This document shows, in pieces, positions 10,411 to 20,284 of a stretch of 64,000 nt of DNA. A model generated the notes under the pieces. It did no database searches. It had not been told where the DNA came from and was given only the letters and a program-made list of their open reading frames with translations. A program made the translations under genes and the position numbers. Numbering within the stretch: position 1 is the first letter of the stretch; every line of letters begins with the position of its first letter. Source of the stretch: Prosopocoilus inquinatus (Eukaryota; Arthropoda; Insecta; Coleoptera; Lucanidae); contig CM069870.1 in NCBI GenBank assembly GCA_036172665.1, positions 20,806,001 through 20,870,000 on the forward strand, in the 5' to 3' direction.

Positions 10411-12395
10411 ACGGAATATTTTCTTTTCCCCGAGTAAATTATGATAAACAGTCACACCATGAATATTCAGGAGGAGCGTATTACGTAAATTTGAAAAGCT
10501 CGGTGAAGCCCACGTCGCCGTCGGTCGGAGAAAGTATTTTGCAATTCTACTTAGTACCTTTTCGGTGTGATGGGGGGAGGCTGCAGGTGTGAGGACACAT
10601 AATCTGCGTCGTTCGGAAACCCTCCCCGCGGTGCAATGATACTTGTGTTCGCCCCGCCAGGAAGAAGAAGAAGAAGAGAGAAACCTGAGCCGCCGATGCT
10701 GATCGATTCAAAAATCCTCGACGGTAATGTGATGTGAGCTAAGACAGATGAGAGAAGGATGTCACGGACGGATCGGGCGGGCTTACGATCGTCGAGATAA
10801 AACTGCGGAAGCGCGCGACATTGAGGAATCACGCCGTGAACTCGTTTCCATTCTAAATATGTCATTTGTAATTGTTTGCTTGCGGGGAGGAATGTATTTT
10901 GTATACGTCCTGACGCCGACGCGACGTCCTCCTCGTTTCGTTTTTCGTTTTCATTAAACGCAAAAACGAAATAATTCTTTTTTGTTCAATAGGGGGTTTA
11001 CATAAAATTATTATTCACATTCGCATTCGTCTCATATATCATGTTTACGGTGAACCGCTGCTTCTGCGATGGTTAAACCTAAAGGGGGGGGGGTGTACCG
11101 TACAGCGGCAGCAGTAGCAGCAGCAGCGATGTAGTGAGGTCAGAGCAGACTCCCAGTGCTCCGTGTCCCAGGCGGGTGAGTTGTCTTCATCAGCTTGTCT
11201 GGTACATTAGCAGCCCTGAGGATTCCATGCTCGGCTCGTTGTACGGGGCAACCCCTCACACCCGCTCAATCACCATTTGCAGAGAGACATTCGCGCGGAG
11301 GGACAAATCGAACATTACGGGAACTATAGGCCGCAGACACGCAAATGTGTAGTTACAGCCCGAGACATCAGTCTACATAGGCTGTCCGCACTAATGCTCT
11401 TGTTGACACTGATACAGGTACATTGTGGCTGGAGATGAGGGTGCGATGTCGAACGTAATATGTTTGCAGGTATATCTACAATAACGTTTCCTTTTCCATA
11501 CATTTCTTATCATCGACAAGTATATATTACTTTTCTGTTTTATTTTATTCTCTCTATTTAATCACTTGATTGCAAGAAAAAATATCAATATCTTTGAATA
11601 CTGTTACCTGCAACAGTTTTCAGATTACAGTCGACGATATTATAGGCAACCATACCTACCGCCGTGGTCTAACTAATTTACTCATGTCATAATTAAAAAT
11701 TTTTGCCAGAATGATATTAAAAAAAAAAAAAAATGGCAAATGAAGTACTGAAAAACCGTCGTGACCAGCTCACATTGATTAACTAATTAATTTATTAAGA
11801 ATTCGTTCCGGAAGTGACAACGGATCAAGAATTAAGAAAACATGCCGGGGGTTGTCGTCGACAGAGTTTTACTTGAAGGGTTCGAAATGAAGGTGGCGGC
11901 GATACCAGATCTGACATTTGCAAAAACGAACTTACGTTAATTTCTCAATTATTTTGAAAATGTAAGGTGCTATCTCTCGCTCACAAAAAAATCGTGATCT
12001 AAACCTGTTTTGATTCGAAAACAGACATTCTTTTCTTTGAATCTCTCTATTTTTAAAACTTGTTTGGATTGAATTATGGTTATTTACAAAGGAACTGTCA
12101 GTCAAAAATTCAAGTCAGGTGTTTTGTTGCAACAATTACGAAATTCAGGCCCAAAACTATTCGAAACACGATTCAAACTTTTAAGCGAAAAAAGCACCTA
12201 TAAGAAGATATATTGTTCGCTTCATGTTCTTTTCGTGTGGGTTTCGTGTTCGATTTAGGTTAGTTTAAAGTTCGTTTCATTCTTCACTTTATTCTTGATT
12301 CATTTTCCATTTAATTACTCATTTTGTCATTCATTCATTTTATTATATAATTCGTTGTTTCGTTTTGAAGGGACGAGCGCTTAATTATCGCTGAA
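10411..12395. other. No gene recognised; GC-rich patch and short microsatellites
   Basis: A (GAA)n run lies at 10661-10676, a G-run near 11083-11093 and CAG-type triplets near 11105-11130. The stretch 10500-11360 is more GC-rich than its surroundings and includes an imperfect hairpin at about 11171-11274. No convincing exon, tRNA or known small RNA was recognised. Confidence 0.4.
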
Positions 12396-12860
12396 CGCAA
12401 TCGACTTTATGTTTTTACGATTCTGTTGAATTACACGTTGCGTTTTTTTCTTATTTCAAGCTCAAATGTAACGCAAACAGGAAACTACTAGAGAGAGAAA
12501 GAAAAGAAGAAAAGAAAAAATCAAAACAAAAATTCCTGCGACATTTAATGTCGACGAGGACTGCGTTCAGCTAGACATAGCCCTGACATTTTTTTCCATT
12601 CTTGCACAAGAAAGCGCTTATTTGTCGCTGAACGCAGCAAGCAGTTACGTTTTAAGATTTCATTTACCGGGTGTGTTTATTTTTTGTTTAGTTTGGCATT
12701 CAAAGTGCTGTGAATGCTCTTGTTTGTATATATATTGTAAGCCTATATTGTAAGCGGACTGCGCGATAAGTGGTATTTTTTAAATTTCGCGTCCAGAGTG
12801 CTGTGAATGTTTTTGTTTGTATACTTATATCGTAAATGAACCCGCGCGCTGGTCACAGCC
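12396..12860. repeat. Two short diverged direct-repeat pairs
   Basis: GCGCTTAATTATCGCTGAAC near 12378 and GCGCTTATTTGTCGCTGAAC near 12634 form one pair. GTGCTGTGAATGCTCTTGTT near 12709 and GTGCTGTGAATGTTTTTGTT near 12799 form the other. No coding signal. Confidence 0.5.
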
Positions 12861-13264
12861 CCCTGAACACCAGATTAAAAAGAAACGCTCCTTTTCTTGT
12901 TAAACAACTTTTAATTTGTGATTGACGTTCATTTCATGTTCAAAACATTATGATACAGTGTTCTGAACATATTGTGTTCTAAACAGTTAAAAAAAAACGA
13001 CGGAACTTTCCTTTACGTAGCCAGCTGTCAAAATAAAATTGTTGACAGACGGATTTTAAGTTGAATGCCTTAAGTAGCCGGTTTTTTCTTTTCCTTACTT
13101 TCCTTTCTTCTTCTTCTGCAATTCATTACGTTTGCTCAAAATGTTTTTTCTTTGCTGTCAAAATAAGAACGTTGAGAGGTTTGACAAGTGCATAGTCTTT
13201 TTGCTGAAAACACTTTTTGTTTAAATAATAGAACTTCTTTAAATAATTTTTTTTAACGAGCAGT

Positions 13265-13405
13265 TTAAACAGCGACATCCTACTATCGCTTCTTGACCTG
13301 ACATTACTACGCTTCAATGATGAAGCCCTAAATAGGCCTGAAACAGCTGTACAGAGGCTGCTCGAGGGATTCATTGCAACCAAAAACGATTTACAACAAA
13401 TTTTT
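13265..13405 (+). repeat. Family A copy 3 (short, head-to-head)
   Basis: About 40 bp of the minus half (AACAGCGACATCCTACTATC) is fused to the plus-oriented ribozyme half, ending at GATTTACAACAAA plus a T-run. It interrupts a monomer of the ~270-bp array. Confidence 0.65.
13312..13356 (+). ncRNA. Decayed hammerhead, family A copy 3
   Basis: GAAAC, the AGCU tetraloop, GUA and CAGAG are kept, but the core reads AUGAUGA and the 5' stem I strand no longer pairs with CAGAG. Stem II is weakened. Predicted inactive. Confidence 0.5.
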
Positions 13406-14992
13406 TACAATTTCTTTTTAATTTGTGGTCCAATTCGAAACAACTTTAAAACTAATTTCTTTTAAACAGCTAGCTGTCAAACAAGCAGATTAACTTTAAA
13501 TTTCACAATTCACGGTCTTAAATAGTCGGCCTTCTCTTTTTTCTTATTCTTTTTGTGTATTATCCATACCACTTGCTTAAAATATCTCAAAAAAATAGAA
13601 GAAGCAAGTTAAACAACTGTCAAAATAGATCTACAAATTTGACAGTTGACCGTGTGTGACAGTAAACCTTTTCAGTTGCTAATTTCTTTTTTATTTTATA
13701 GTCAAATTTGCATGTTCGCAACACTTTTTAAAATAATTTCTTCTAAAAAGCTAGCTGTCAAAGAAAATTGTTGACAGATTAACCCTAAATTTGATAGTTG
13801 AGGGTCTTTCTGTTTGTGTGTAATCCAATGCGTTTGCTCAAGATATCATTTTTATAAAAATAGTTAGAAAAACTTTCTCTTTTTAAACAACTGTCAAAGT
13901 AGAACGACAAATTCCTTCTCTTTTTTCTTCTTCTTTGTATGTGTTATCCACACCATTTGCTCAAAATATAAAAAAAAATAGAAGAACTTTCTTTTGTTAA
14001 ACAACTGTCAAAATAGACCTACAAATTTGACAGTTGACCGTGTGTGACAGTAAACCTTTTCAGTTGCTAAAGTCTTTTTTATTTTATGGTCCAATTTGCG
14101 TGTTCAAAATAATTTCTTCTAAACAGCTAGCTGTCAAATAAAATAGTTGGCACATTAACCCTAAGTTTGATAGTTGACGCTCTTTCTGTTTGTGTGTAAT
14201 CCAATGCTCAAGATATCTTTTTTATAAAAATAGTCAGAAAAACTTTCTCTTTTTAAACAACTGTCAAAGTAGACCGACAAATTTGATCGTGGGTAACATT
14301 GAACCTATTCAGTTGCTAACTTCTTTTTTAATTTGTGATCCAATTTGCATATCAAAACAATTTTTAAACTAATTTCTTTTAAAATAGCTAGTAGTCAAAC
14401 AAAATTGTTGACAGATTGACTTTAAATTTGTCTATCTTTTATTTTCCTTAGTTTTTTCGTGTGCTATCAATTCCAGTTGCTTAAAATATTCTTTTTTGAA
14501 TAATTAGGAGAACTTTCTTTAAACAACTGTCAAAGCAGACTGACAAATTTGACAGTTGACCGTCTGAAACAGTAAGCCATTTCAGTAGCTAACTTCTTTC
14601 TTGATGATTCAATTTGCATGTTCAAAACAATTTTCGAAATAATTTCTTTTAAACAGCTAGCTGTCAAACACGATTTTTGGCAGATTGACTTTAAATTTGA
14701 TAGTTCACGGTCTTAAATAATCGGTCTTTTCTTTCCTCAACTTTTTTTTTGTGTGCTATCCGTTTCGATTGCTTAAAATATTTCTTTTTATAGTTAGGAG
14801 AACATTTTTTACACAACTGTCAAAGAAGACAGACTAATTTGACAGTTGACCATCTGAAGCAGCAAACCTTTTCAGTTACTAACTCTTTTTTTTAGTTTGT
14901 GATTCAATTTGCATGTTCGAAACAACGTTCAAAATAATTTCCTTTAGCAGTCAAAAAAAATTGATTTGCAGATTAACTTTAAATTTGACGAA

Positions 14993-15215
14993 TAGATAAA
15001 ACAGCGACATCTACGATAGCTTTTTGACCTTACATTGCAGTAGGATAGACACTATTACATCGCAATTGCGAATAAATTGGGCAAGTCGTTTTTGTTTGCA
15101 GTGGGAATGTCGAGCTACGTCTCTGCTGACGAAGCCCCAAGCAGAGTTGAAACAGCTCTACAGAGGCTGCTCGAGATTTTCACTGCAATCAAAAACGATT
15201 TGCAGCAATTTTTTT
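14993..15215 (+). repeat. Family A copy 4 with possible target-site duplication
   Basis: It begins GAATAGATAAAACAGCGACA (minus half, about 65 bp) and switches to the plus ribozyme half, which ends in a long T-run. The array sequence on the left ends AATTTGAC and resumes on the right with AATTTGGC. This near-identical 8-mer could be a target-site duplication within the ~270-bp monomer. Confidence 0.65.
15121..15165 (+). ncRNA. Hammerhead, family A copy 4
   Basis: Stem I CUCUG/CAGAG is perfect, the core is CUGACGA and GAAA is intact. Stem II is weakened (AGCCC against GAGUU) and stem III has a C-C mismatch before the triplet CUA. Activity is doubtful, although the invariant core bases are present. 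Confidence 0.6.
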
Positions 15216-15400
15216 TTTTTAATTTGGCAGTTGATGGTCTTAAATAGTCAGTCTTTTGTTTTCCTCACTGCTATCCGATCTATTTGCTCAAAACATATTT
15301 TTTTAAATAGATTAAGAGAGTTTACTTTAAACATCTGTCAAAGTAGAGCGATTACTACTTTGACAGCTGCCCATCTGTAACTGTAGACATTTTCCAAATC

Positions 15401-16115
15401 CAAAAAGAAGATGTGTAATTGTGATTAATTAATAAATACCCATCGAGAAATGTAAGGTATTGCTAAAAATGGTGTGCAGTCAATTTTAAGAAAATAATTT
15501 GTTTGTGAAATTATCGATGCGTTAAAATCAATTCGCCTGCACGAGAAATTCCCTAATTATGTTGATTGAATTGCGCTATTCTCGGAAAAATTCGCTTGTT
15601 AAAAATCGCGATTAAAACGGCAGATGTGAATAGGAGGAAGGAAAACTTTTAATGGTCCTCCTCCTCGTACGTACGACGCGACGGGCACAAGAAGTAATAA
15701 TAATAATAACATCGACGACGACGACGCGACGGCTGAAAAGATAAACATTTTAACTGCCCCTTTTTTTCGTGTTAGGTATTATTTATTTTCGCGCTTAATG
15801 TTACGACAATTTACGTCCTGAAATATTAATGCCGCGGCGATGGCGACGGGCGACGACGAATCCTGAAAGTATTATTATTATTAAAAGGGCCTCCTCCTCA
15901 CAAATGTACGTAAATACGTACGTGTTGACTCTCTGAAAATAATCGAAGGCTATTAATTCAGACAGTCAATAGCTGCTGCTATCTGCTTTCAGGAATAATG
16001 AGGAAGTCGCGTGCTACAGGTGTTAGGTGTAATGACGCCATCAAGCACAGTTTTTATCGTTTTAATCGATACGTATCGTTTGTATGTACGTACACACACA
16101 TTACGGACCGTAACT
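15401..16115. other. No gene recognised; TAA and CGA triplet runs
   Basis: Short (TAA)n near 15693-15708 and CGACGACGACGACGCGACG near 15713-15731 lie in otherwise unremarkable DNA. No transposable-element end or exon was recognised. Confidence 0.4.
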
Positions 16116-16200
16116 AAACTACTACGGTCGGTAAACATGATCGTACGTGCGTATGAGTAGATATAGAAAAGGCGAAAGAATTCTTTTATAAAAAAATTAA
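16116..16200. repeat. Short dispersed repeat shared with 21419-21500
   Basis: The ~80-bp block containing CGGTAAACATGATCGTACGT and GAGTAGATATAGAAAAGGCG is about 80% identical by eye to 21419-21500, same orientation. Here it abuts the truncated 3' end of the mariner relic and supplies the spurious C-terminal tail of that reading frame. Confidence 0.6.
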
Positions 16201-16204
16201 CCAA

Positions 16205-17113
16205 AAATCGTTTACCACGCATTTTATTTTTGATATTTGGGAACAAAAAGAAATCATTAGGTAATAAATTAGGTGAATATGGACAATGAGTCATTCATTC
16301 AACATTTTTGTTGGACAAAAAATCAACTGTTTGACGAGCTGTGTGAGAGCTGGCGTTGTCTTGATAGAGACTAATTCGTCGATTTCGATTGTTTCTTCTT
16401 ATTTGATCAATGACTTCCGCCAAACAAATTATAGTATACCAATCAGCATTCACGGTTTTTCGATCCTCTAAAGCCACGGTTGCTACATGTCCAGTTAAAC
16501 CAAAGAAACAAGCATCCATTTGCATCGCAGCACTGTGTGAACGGACAACTTTTGTTAGTTTTGGTTCATTTTGAAATACCCAAACGGTAGATTGTTGTTT
16601 ACTTTCTGGCTCGTACGAATAGATCCACGTTTCGTCACCAGTAACGTTGTTATAAACTAAATTTGAACGACCTCCGTTAAATTTCTTGAGCATTTCTTCG
16701 CACCATTTGACACGACCCTGCTTTTGCGCTTCTGTTAAATTGTGTGGGATCCAACTACTGCAAAGCTTTCGTACGTTCAAATGATCTTGCGAAATCTGGC
16801 GTATTGCTTTCATGTCAATGCGTAAGGATGCTTGAATCTCACGGTATGTCACATGTCGATCTCGCTCAAGCATTTCACGCACAGCATCTACATTAGTGGC
16901 AACAACAGATGTTGATGGACGACCTTCACGAAATTCGTCACTGAGAGAGGTACGTCCACGCTGGAATTCGACAAACCAATTATAAACACTGCTCTTTGAT
17001 GGTGCTTTATCTCCAGAAGCCAAATGAAGCCGATCGAGGCATTGTTTCGGCGTTAGGCCACATTTGAAATCGTAAAAAATCATGGCACGAAAATTTTCAC
17101 GCGAGATTTTCAT
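16205..17113 (-). pseudogene. Mariner-family (DD34D) transposase, one in-frame stop and truncated C-terminus
   Basis: A 272-codon frame opens with MKISRENFRAMIFYDFK at 17113. It has the N-terminal helix-turn-helix region, then HNLTEAQKQGRVKWCEEM, the first catalytic aspartate in TGDETWIYSYEP, and the second in LYQDNASSHTA. A TGA follows at 16295-16297, and the same frame continues at once with MTHCPYSP, with the third aspartate in NDFFLFP. Exactly 34 positions (counting the stop) separate the second and third aspartates, as expected for mariner. After MRGKRF similarity is lost, so the last part of the ~345-residue transposase is missing. One stop plus truncation suggests a fairly young non-autonomous copy. 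Terminal inverted repeats were not found. Confidence 0.9.
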
Positions 17114-17685
17114 GTTTACACAAAATTACTTTTTCTCAAATGCTGCACAAACAAAACTAGTTCACTTGGATAGGAACTGTCAATAGAATTATAAGCGAAA
17201 AACGTCAAATTTTTCAAATATGACAGTTGATAAACGCTAACAATTCTAGACCTACTAGATTCCAAAAAATTTGCCAGCAGCCCACGCACAAGGATCTTTT
17301 ATAAATGACGTATAACAGACGATTGTGCAGGTTTTATATAACGATTATCGAACTAAAATGTCAAACGGAACTAATGCAGGTTTATAATTGTTGTCATAAT
17401 ACTATATTAAAAAGCAAGTTTCACAAGACATTTTATTTTAGCACGCGAGTATCAAGTGGCCTAGGTTTCCTATACTATTTTTCTGTTTTGGTTCTTCGAT
17501 GAAAAACAAGTTACTAGTTCGCGCTTGAAATAATTTCTAATGTCGATTTGGAGGTTATGTTTATAATTACATATTTTGTGAGCTCTGAGGGCGTGTTTAA
17601 TATGTTTAAAATTTACAATGACAACAAATAAAGTAATTTCAAACATGTATCAAGTACATATTACCATGGGATGATGTAAATAAAA
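17114..17685. other. Mariner 5' flank and unassigned DNA
   Basis: About 17114-17290 probably holds the mariner 5' untranslated region, but no terminal inverted repeat could be matched to the truncated other end. The rest is AT-rich with nothing recognised. Confidence 0.35.
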
Positions 17686-17742
17686 GTTTTTAGAAAAAGT
17701 TTGTGCAAATCGTTTTTGATTGCAGTGAGAACCTCGAGCAGC

Positions 17743-17787
17743 CTCTGGAGAGCTGTTTCAGCCCTGCTTGGGGCTTCTTCAGCAGAA
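17743..17787 (-). ncRNA. Hammerhead, family A copy 5
   Basis: Core CUGAAGA, stem II AGCCC/GGGCU, GAAA and AGCU tetraloop are intact. Stem I is UUCUG/CAGAG with one U-G wobble. The residue before the cleavage triplet is C (CUC), giving a C-C mismatch in stem III. Activity is uncertain. Confidence 0.7.
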
Positions 17788-18054
17788 ACGTAGCTCGACA
17801 TTCCCACTGCAGACCAAAAACGACTTGCCCAATTTATTCGCAAATGCGATGTAAGAATGGTGAACATATGAAATAGCGACATCTTACCATCGCTTTTTGA
17901 TCTAACATTGCAGTACGATAGACAAATTGAAGCGGGATTTGCTCCTAATGAGTCCCCCATGCAAGGCGGCCATGCTTGCTGACAAAGCATAATGAAAGAT
18001 TTTAGAAAAATTTTGTGCAAATCGTTTTTGATTGCAGTGAGAACCTCGAGCAGC

Positions 18055-18099
18055 CTTTGGACAGCTGTTTCAGCCCTGCTTGGGGCTTCTTCAGCAGAA
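18055..18099 (-). ncRNA. Hammerhead, family A copy 6
   Basis: Canonical core, GAAA, stem II and GUC triplet. Stem I is UUCUG/CAAAG with one C-A mismatch and one U-G wobble. It is exactly one 312-bp period from copy 5. Confidence 0.7.
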
Positions 18100-18323
18100 A
18101 CGTAGCTCGACATTCCCACTGCAGACCAAAAACGACTTGCCCAATTTATTCGCAAATGCGATGTAAGAATGGTGAACATATGAAATAGCGACATCTTACC
18201 ATCGCTTTTTGACCTAACATTGCAGTAGGATAGACAAATTGAAGCGGGATTTGCTCCTAATGAGTCCCCCATGCAAGGCGGCCATGCTTGTTTTTGGTCT
18301 GCAGTGGGAATGTCGAGCTACGT

Positions 18324-18368
18324 TTCTGCTGAAGAAGCCCCAAGCAGGGCTGAAACAGCTGTCCAGAG
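18324..18368 (+). ncRNA. Hammerhead, family A copy 7 (all invariant residues kept)
   Basis: Core CUGAAGA, AGCCC/GGGCU stem II, GAAA, C-AGCU-G stem III, GUC triplet and stem I UUCUG/CAGAG with a terminal wobble. This is the best plus-strand candidate for self-cleavage and lies in the inverted copy. Confidence 0.8.
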
Positions 18369-18745
18369 GCTGCTCGAGGTTCTCACTGCAATCAAAAACG
18401 ATTTGCACAAAATTTTTCTAAAATCTTTCATTATGCTTTGACAGCAAGCATGGCCGCCTTGCATGGGGGACTCATTAGGAGCAAATCCCGCTTCAATTTG
18501 TCTATCCTACTGCAATGTTAGGTCAAAAAGCGATGGTAAGATGTCGCTATTTCATATGTTCGTAAATAAAATTGTTTATTCAGGATTTGGAGGAGAATTT
18601 TTTGTATTGTGTTACACTGTGATAAATGCATTACATAACAGTAAGTCTTAGTAAGAGTATTAACATAATAATTTAATCTTATAAAGTTTGCAATGTATTG
18701 CATAATAAATAGCTTAAAAAACCTGTTGGTATTGCATTTTTTATA

Positions 18746-19701
18746 ACGAGTGTTCAATAAAAAAAACGGTCAAGTAGGCTGTAGCAGGCTTTTTTTGCCG
18801 GGAACGCATGTCGTGATTAACATCATTTGCATTTCAACTTTTATAAGTTGACGGTTAACCTAACCAACAAAACTCGAAAGTTGCTCCTGCAAATTTTTCT
18901 CCAATATTTATTTAATATAAATATTCGGTAAGTATTTTGTAAATTTCTGTCTAAAAATTGTTAATTGCAGAATCTGAACAAGAGGCGTTACATTTTACTT
19001 GGTGATTGGAATTGTTTTGTAAAAATGGTTTATACAAAAAACGTTTATTATCGAATCCTATTGGTAATGGAACAAAAATTGATAGAAATTGGACGTATTC
19101 TTTGAAGGTAAGTAATGAACTTGTTGAAATTGATATTTGCATTAACATTTGAGGAAGTTCACGATTATGAATTGGAACAGGGATATTTTCAGCAGGATGG
19201 AGCTACTCCTCTTTGCACACGGGAAACTTTAGCTGTGTTGGGTGAATTTTTTAAAGACATAATCATTAGTCGGAATACTGTTCTTCCTTGGCCTCCGAGG
19301 TCCTATAATTTAACTGTTTGTGATTTCTTCTTGTGGCGTTACATAAAAAACTCAGTATTGACCACTCCAGTTCATAATTTAAATGACCTGAGACAGAGGA
19401 TTACTAATAAAATTCAAGAACTCAACCAATCTCCTCATATCTTAGAGAACCTGATGAACGCAATTAAACGCAGAACCTTGAAATGTCTTCAGGAAGGAGG
19501 TGGACACTTTCAACATTTGTTATAATTTTTGTAAAAACTTTTTAAAGTTAGTAATAAACGTTTATTTTTTAAATGTCTTCTTTGAGTTAAAGTGAGGTTA
19601 GAAATGCAAGTGCCGCTTCACACTAGTCGTATACGTTATACGCTATACGTTCAGAATACATTCATAGCTATCTAGACCGTTTTTTCTAATTGAACACTCG
19701 T
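18746..19701 (+). mobile_element. Rosa-like (DD41D) Tc1/mariner-superfamily element, internally deleted, both ends present
   Basis: The terminal inverted repeat ACGAGTGTTCAATAAAA at 18746 is matched by TTCTAATTGAACACTCGT ending at 19701, with the match extending through ACGGTC. TA dinucleotides flank both ends, the target duplication expected for this superfamily. At about 956 bp it is shorter than an autonomous element, because the middle of the transposase gene is missing. A related end lies at 63744. Confidence 0.85.
19025..19525 (+). pseudogene. DD41D transposase remnant (start and C-terminal catalytic part)
   Basis: ATG at 19025 opens MVYTKN, the usual beginning of this transposase type, and the frame is soon lost. 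From about 19115 the C-terminal region is readable: FQQDGATPLCTRETL with the second catalytic aspartate, WPPRSYNLTVCDFFLWRYIK with the third, then a helical tail ending LQEGGGHFQHLL before a TAA. Exactly 41 residues lie between the two aspartates, which points to the rosa-like DD41D group. The segment with the first aspartate is deleted, so no active enzyme is encoded. Confidence 0.8.
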
Positions 19702-19703
19702 TA

Positions 19704-20284
19704 GGTTTTACCAGTACTTATAGGCTTCTACGACATCGTTTCTGTTAGCGGTTGTATTTTTACATTTACCTCTTGATCGGATGTAGCAGCCATTGTTTTA
19801 AAGCACATAAAAATTCAATTATCCATAAATTAATAAGGCAATTAAAGCAGAAATAATAGTAGTAATTTTTTAAAATACATATTTATATGCAACAAATTTG
19901 TGTGTTTTACGTGGCGTGTAAAGTTTTTTGAAGTATCGAAACAACTTTGACGATGAAGTTCTATTTGCATGAAAAACTAAGTCGTCGATGCCTCCTAACG
20001 ACATTTCAGTATTCCATGTACTGAAGAGACTAAATTTCGTTATATGCTTAAGAAGATATTTTGTTACCTTAATAAAATGAATCTCCACTGTTGGTAACTG
20101 TTATTTAGCGAAATAGTTTTTTTTTAAGAATAAGTATAAGAGAAGTCCACAGTAATTAGACAACAAAATAGTTACTGTAAACCTATTTTATAAGAGTTGT
20201 ATAAGAGTAATATTAACATGAGTGCCCATTGCTTTATATCGGATTTATTAAACAAATTTGTAATACCTCCAGAAACATTAATAT
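19704..20284. other. No gene recognised
   Basis: AT-rich DNA between the rosa-like element and the first family B foldback. The short minus-strand frame at 19870-20088 shows no known domain. Confidence 0.4.

Larger units (their letters stand above)
13005..15400. repeat. ~270-bp tandem array rich in CTGTCAAA/TGACAG, hosting two family A copies
   Basis: The anchor GCTAGCTGTCAAA or a variant occurs at about 13018, 13471, 13752, 14128, 14389, 14658 and 14945. Spacing is mostly 260-290 bp, longer where a family A copy is inserted. Each monomer has CAACTGTCAAAGTAGA followed closely by TTTGACAGTTGACC, a short inverted pair. Copies are diverged, so the array is old. No conserved frame. Confidence 0.8.
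17686..18562. repeat. Family A major locus: two 312-bp direct units plus an inverted copy
   Basis: Ribozyme motifs at 17743 and 18055 (minus) are exactly 312 bp apart, and the units are almost identical. At about 18294 the orientation flips: 18294-18561 is a near-perfect inverted copy of 17871-18133, so a transcript through here could form a hairpin of about 265 bp. A 203-codon minus-strand frame with an internal protein repeat (SSYVSAEEAPSRAET twice) spans the direct units. It lacks support at the other loci, where the same DNA is broken or read in other frames. Confidence 0.85.

Noticed and set aside
15024..15380. 118-codon plus-strand frame
   Set aside because: It runs from a family A copy into the ~270-bp satellite, and the same DNA reads in another frame in copy 2.
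17661..18272. 203-codon minus-strand frame with an internal protein repeat
   Set aside because: It covers two 312-bp ribozyme units, and 312 is divisible by three, so the frame repeats automatically. Other copies of the same DNA are broken or open in different frames.
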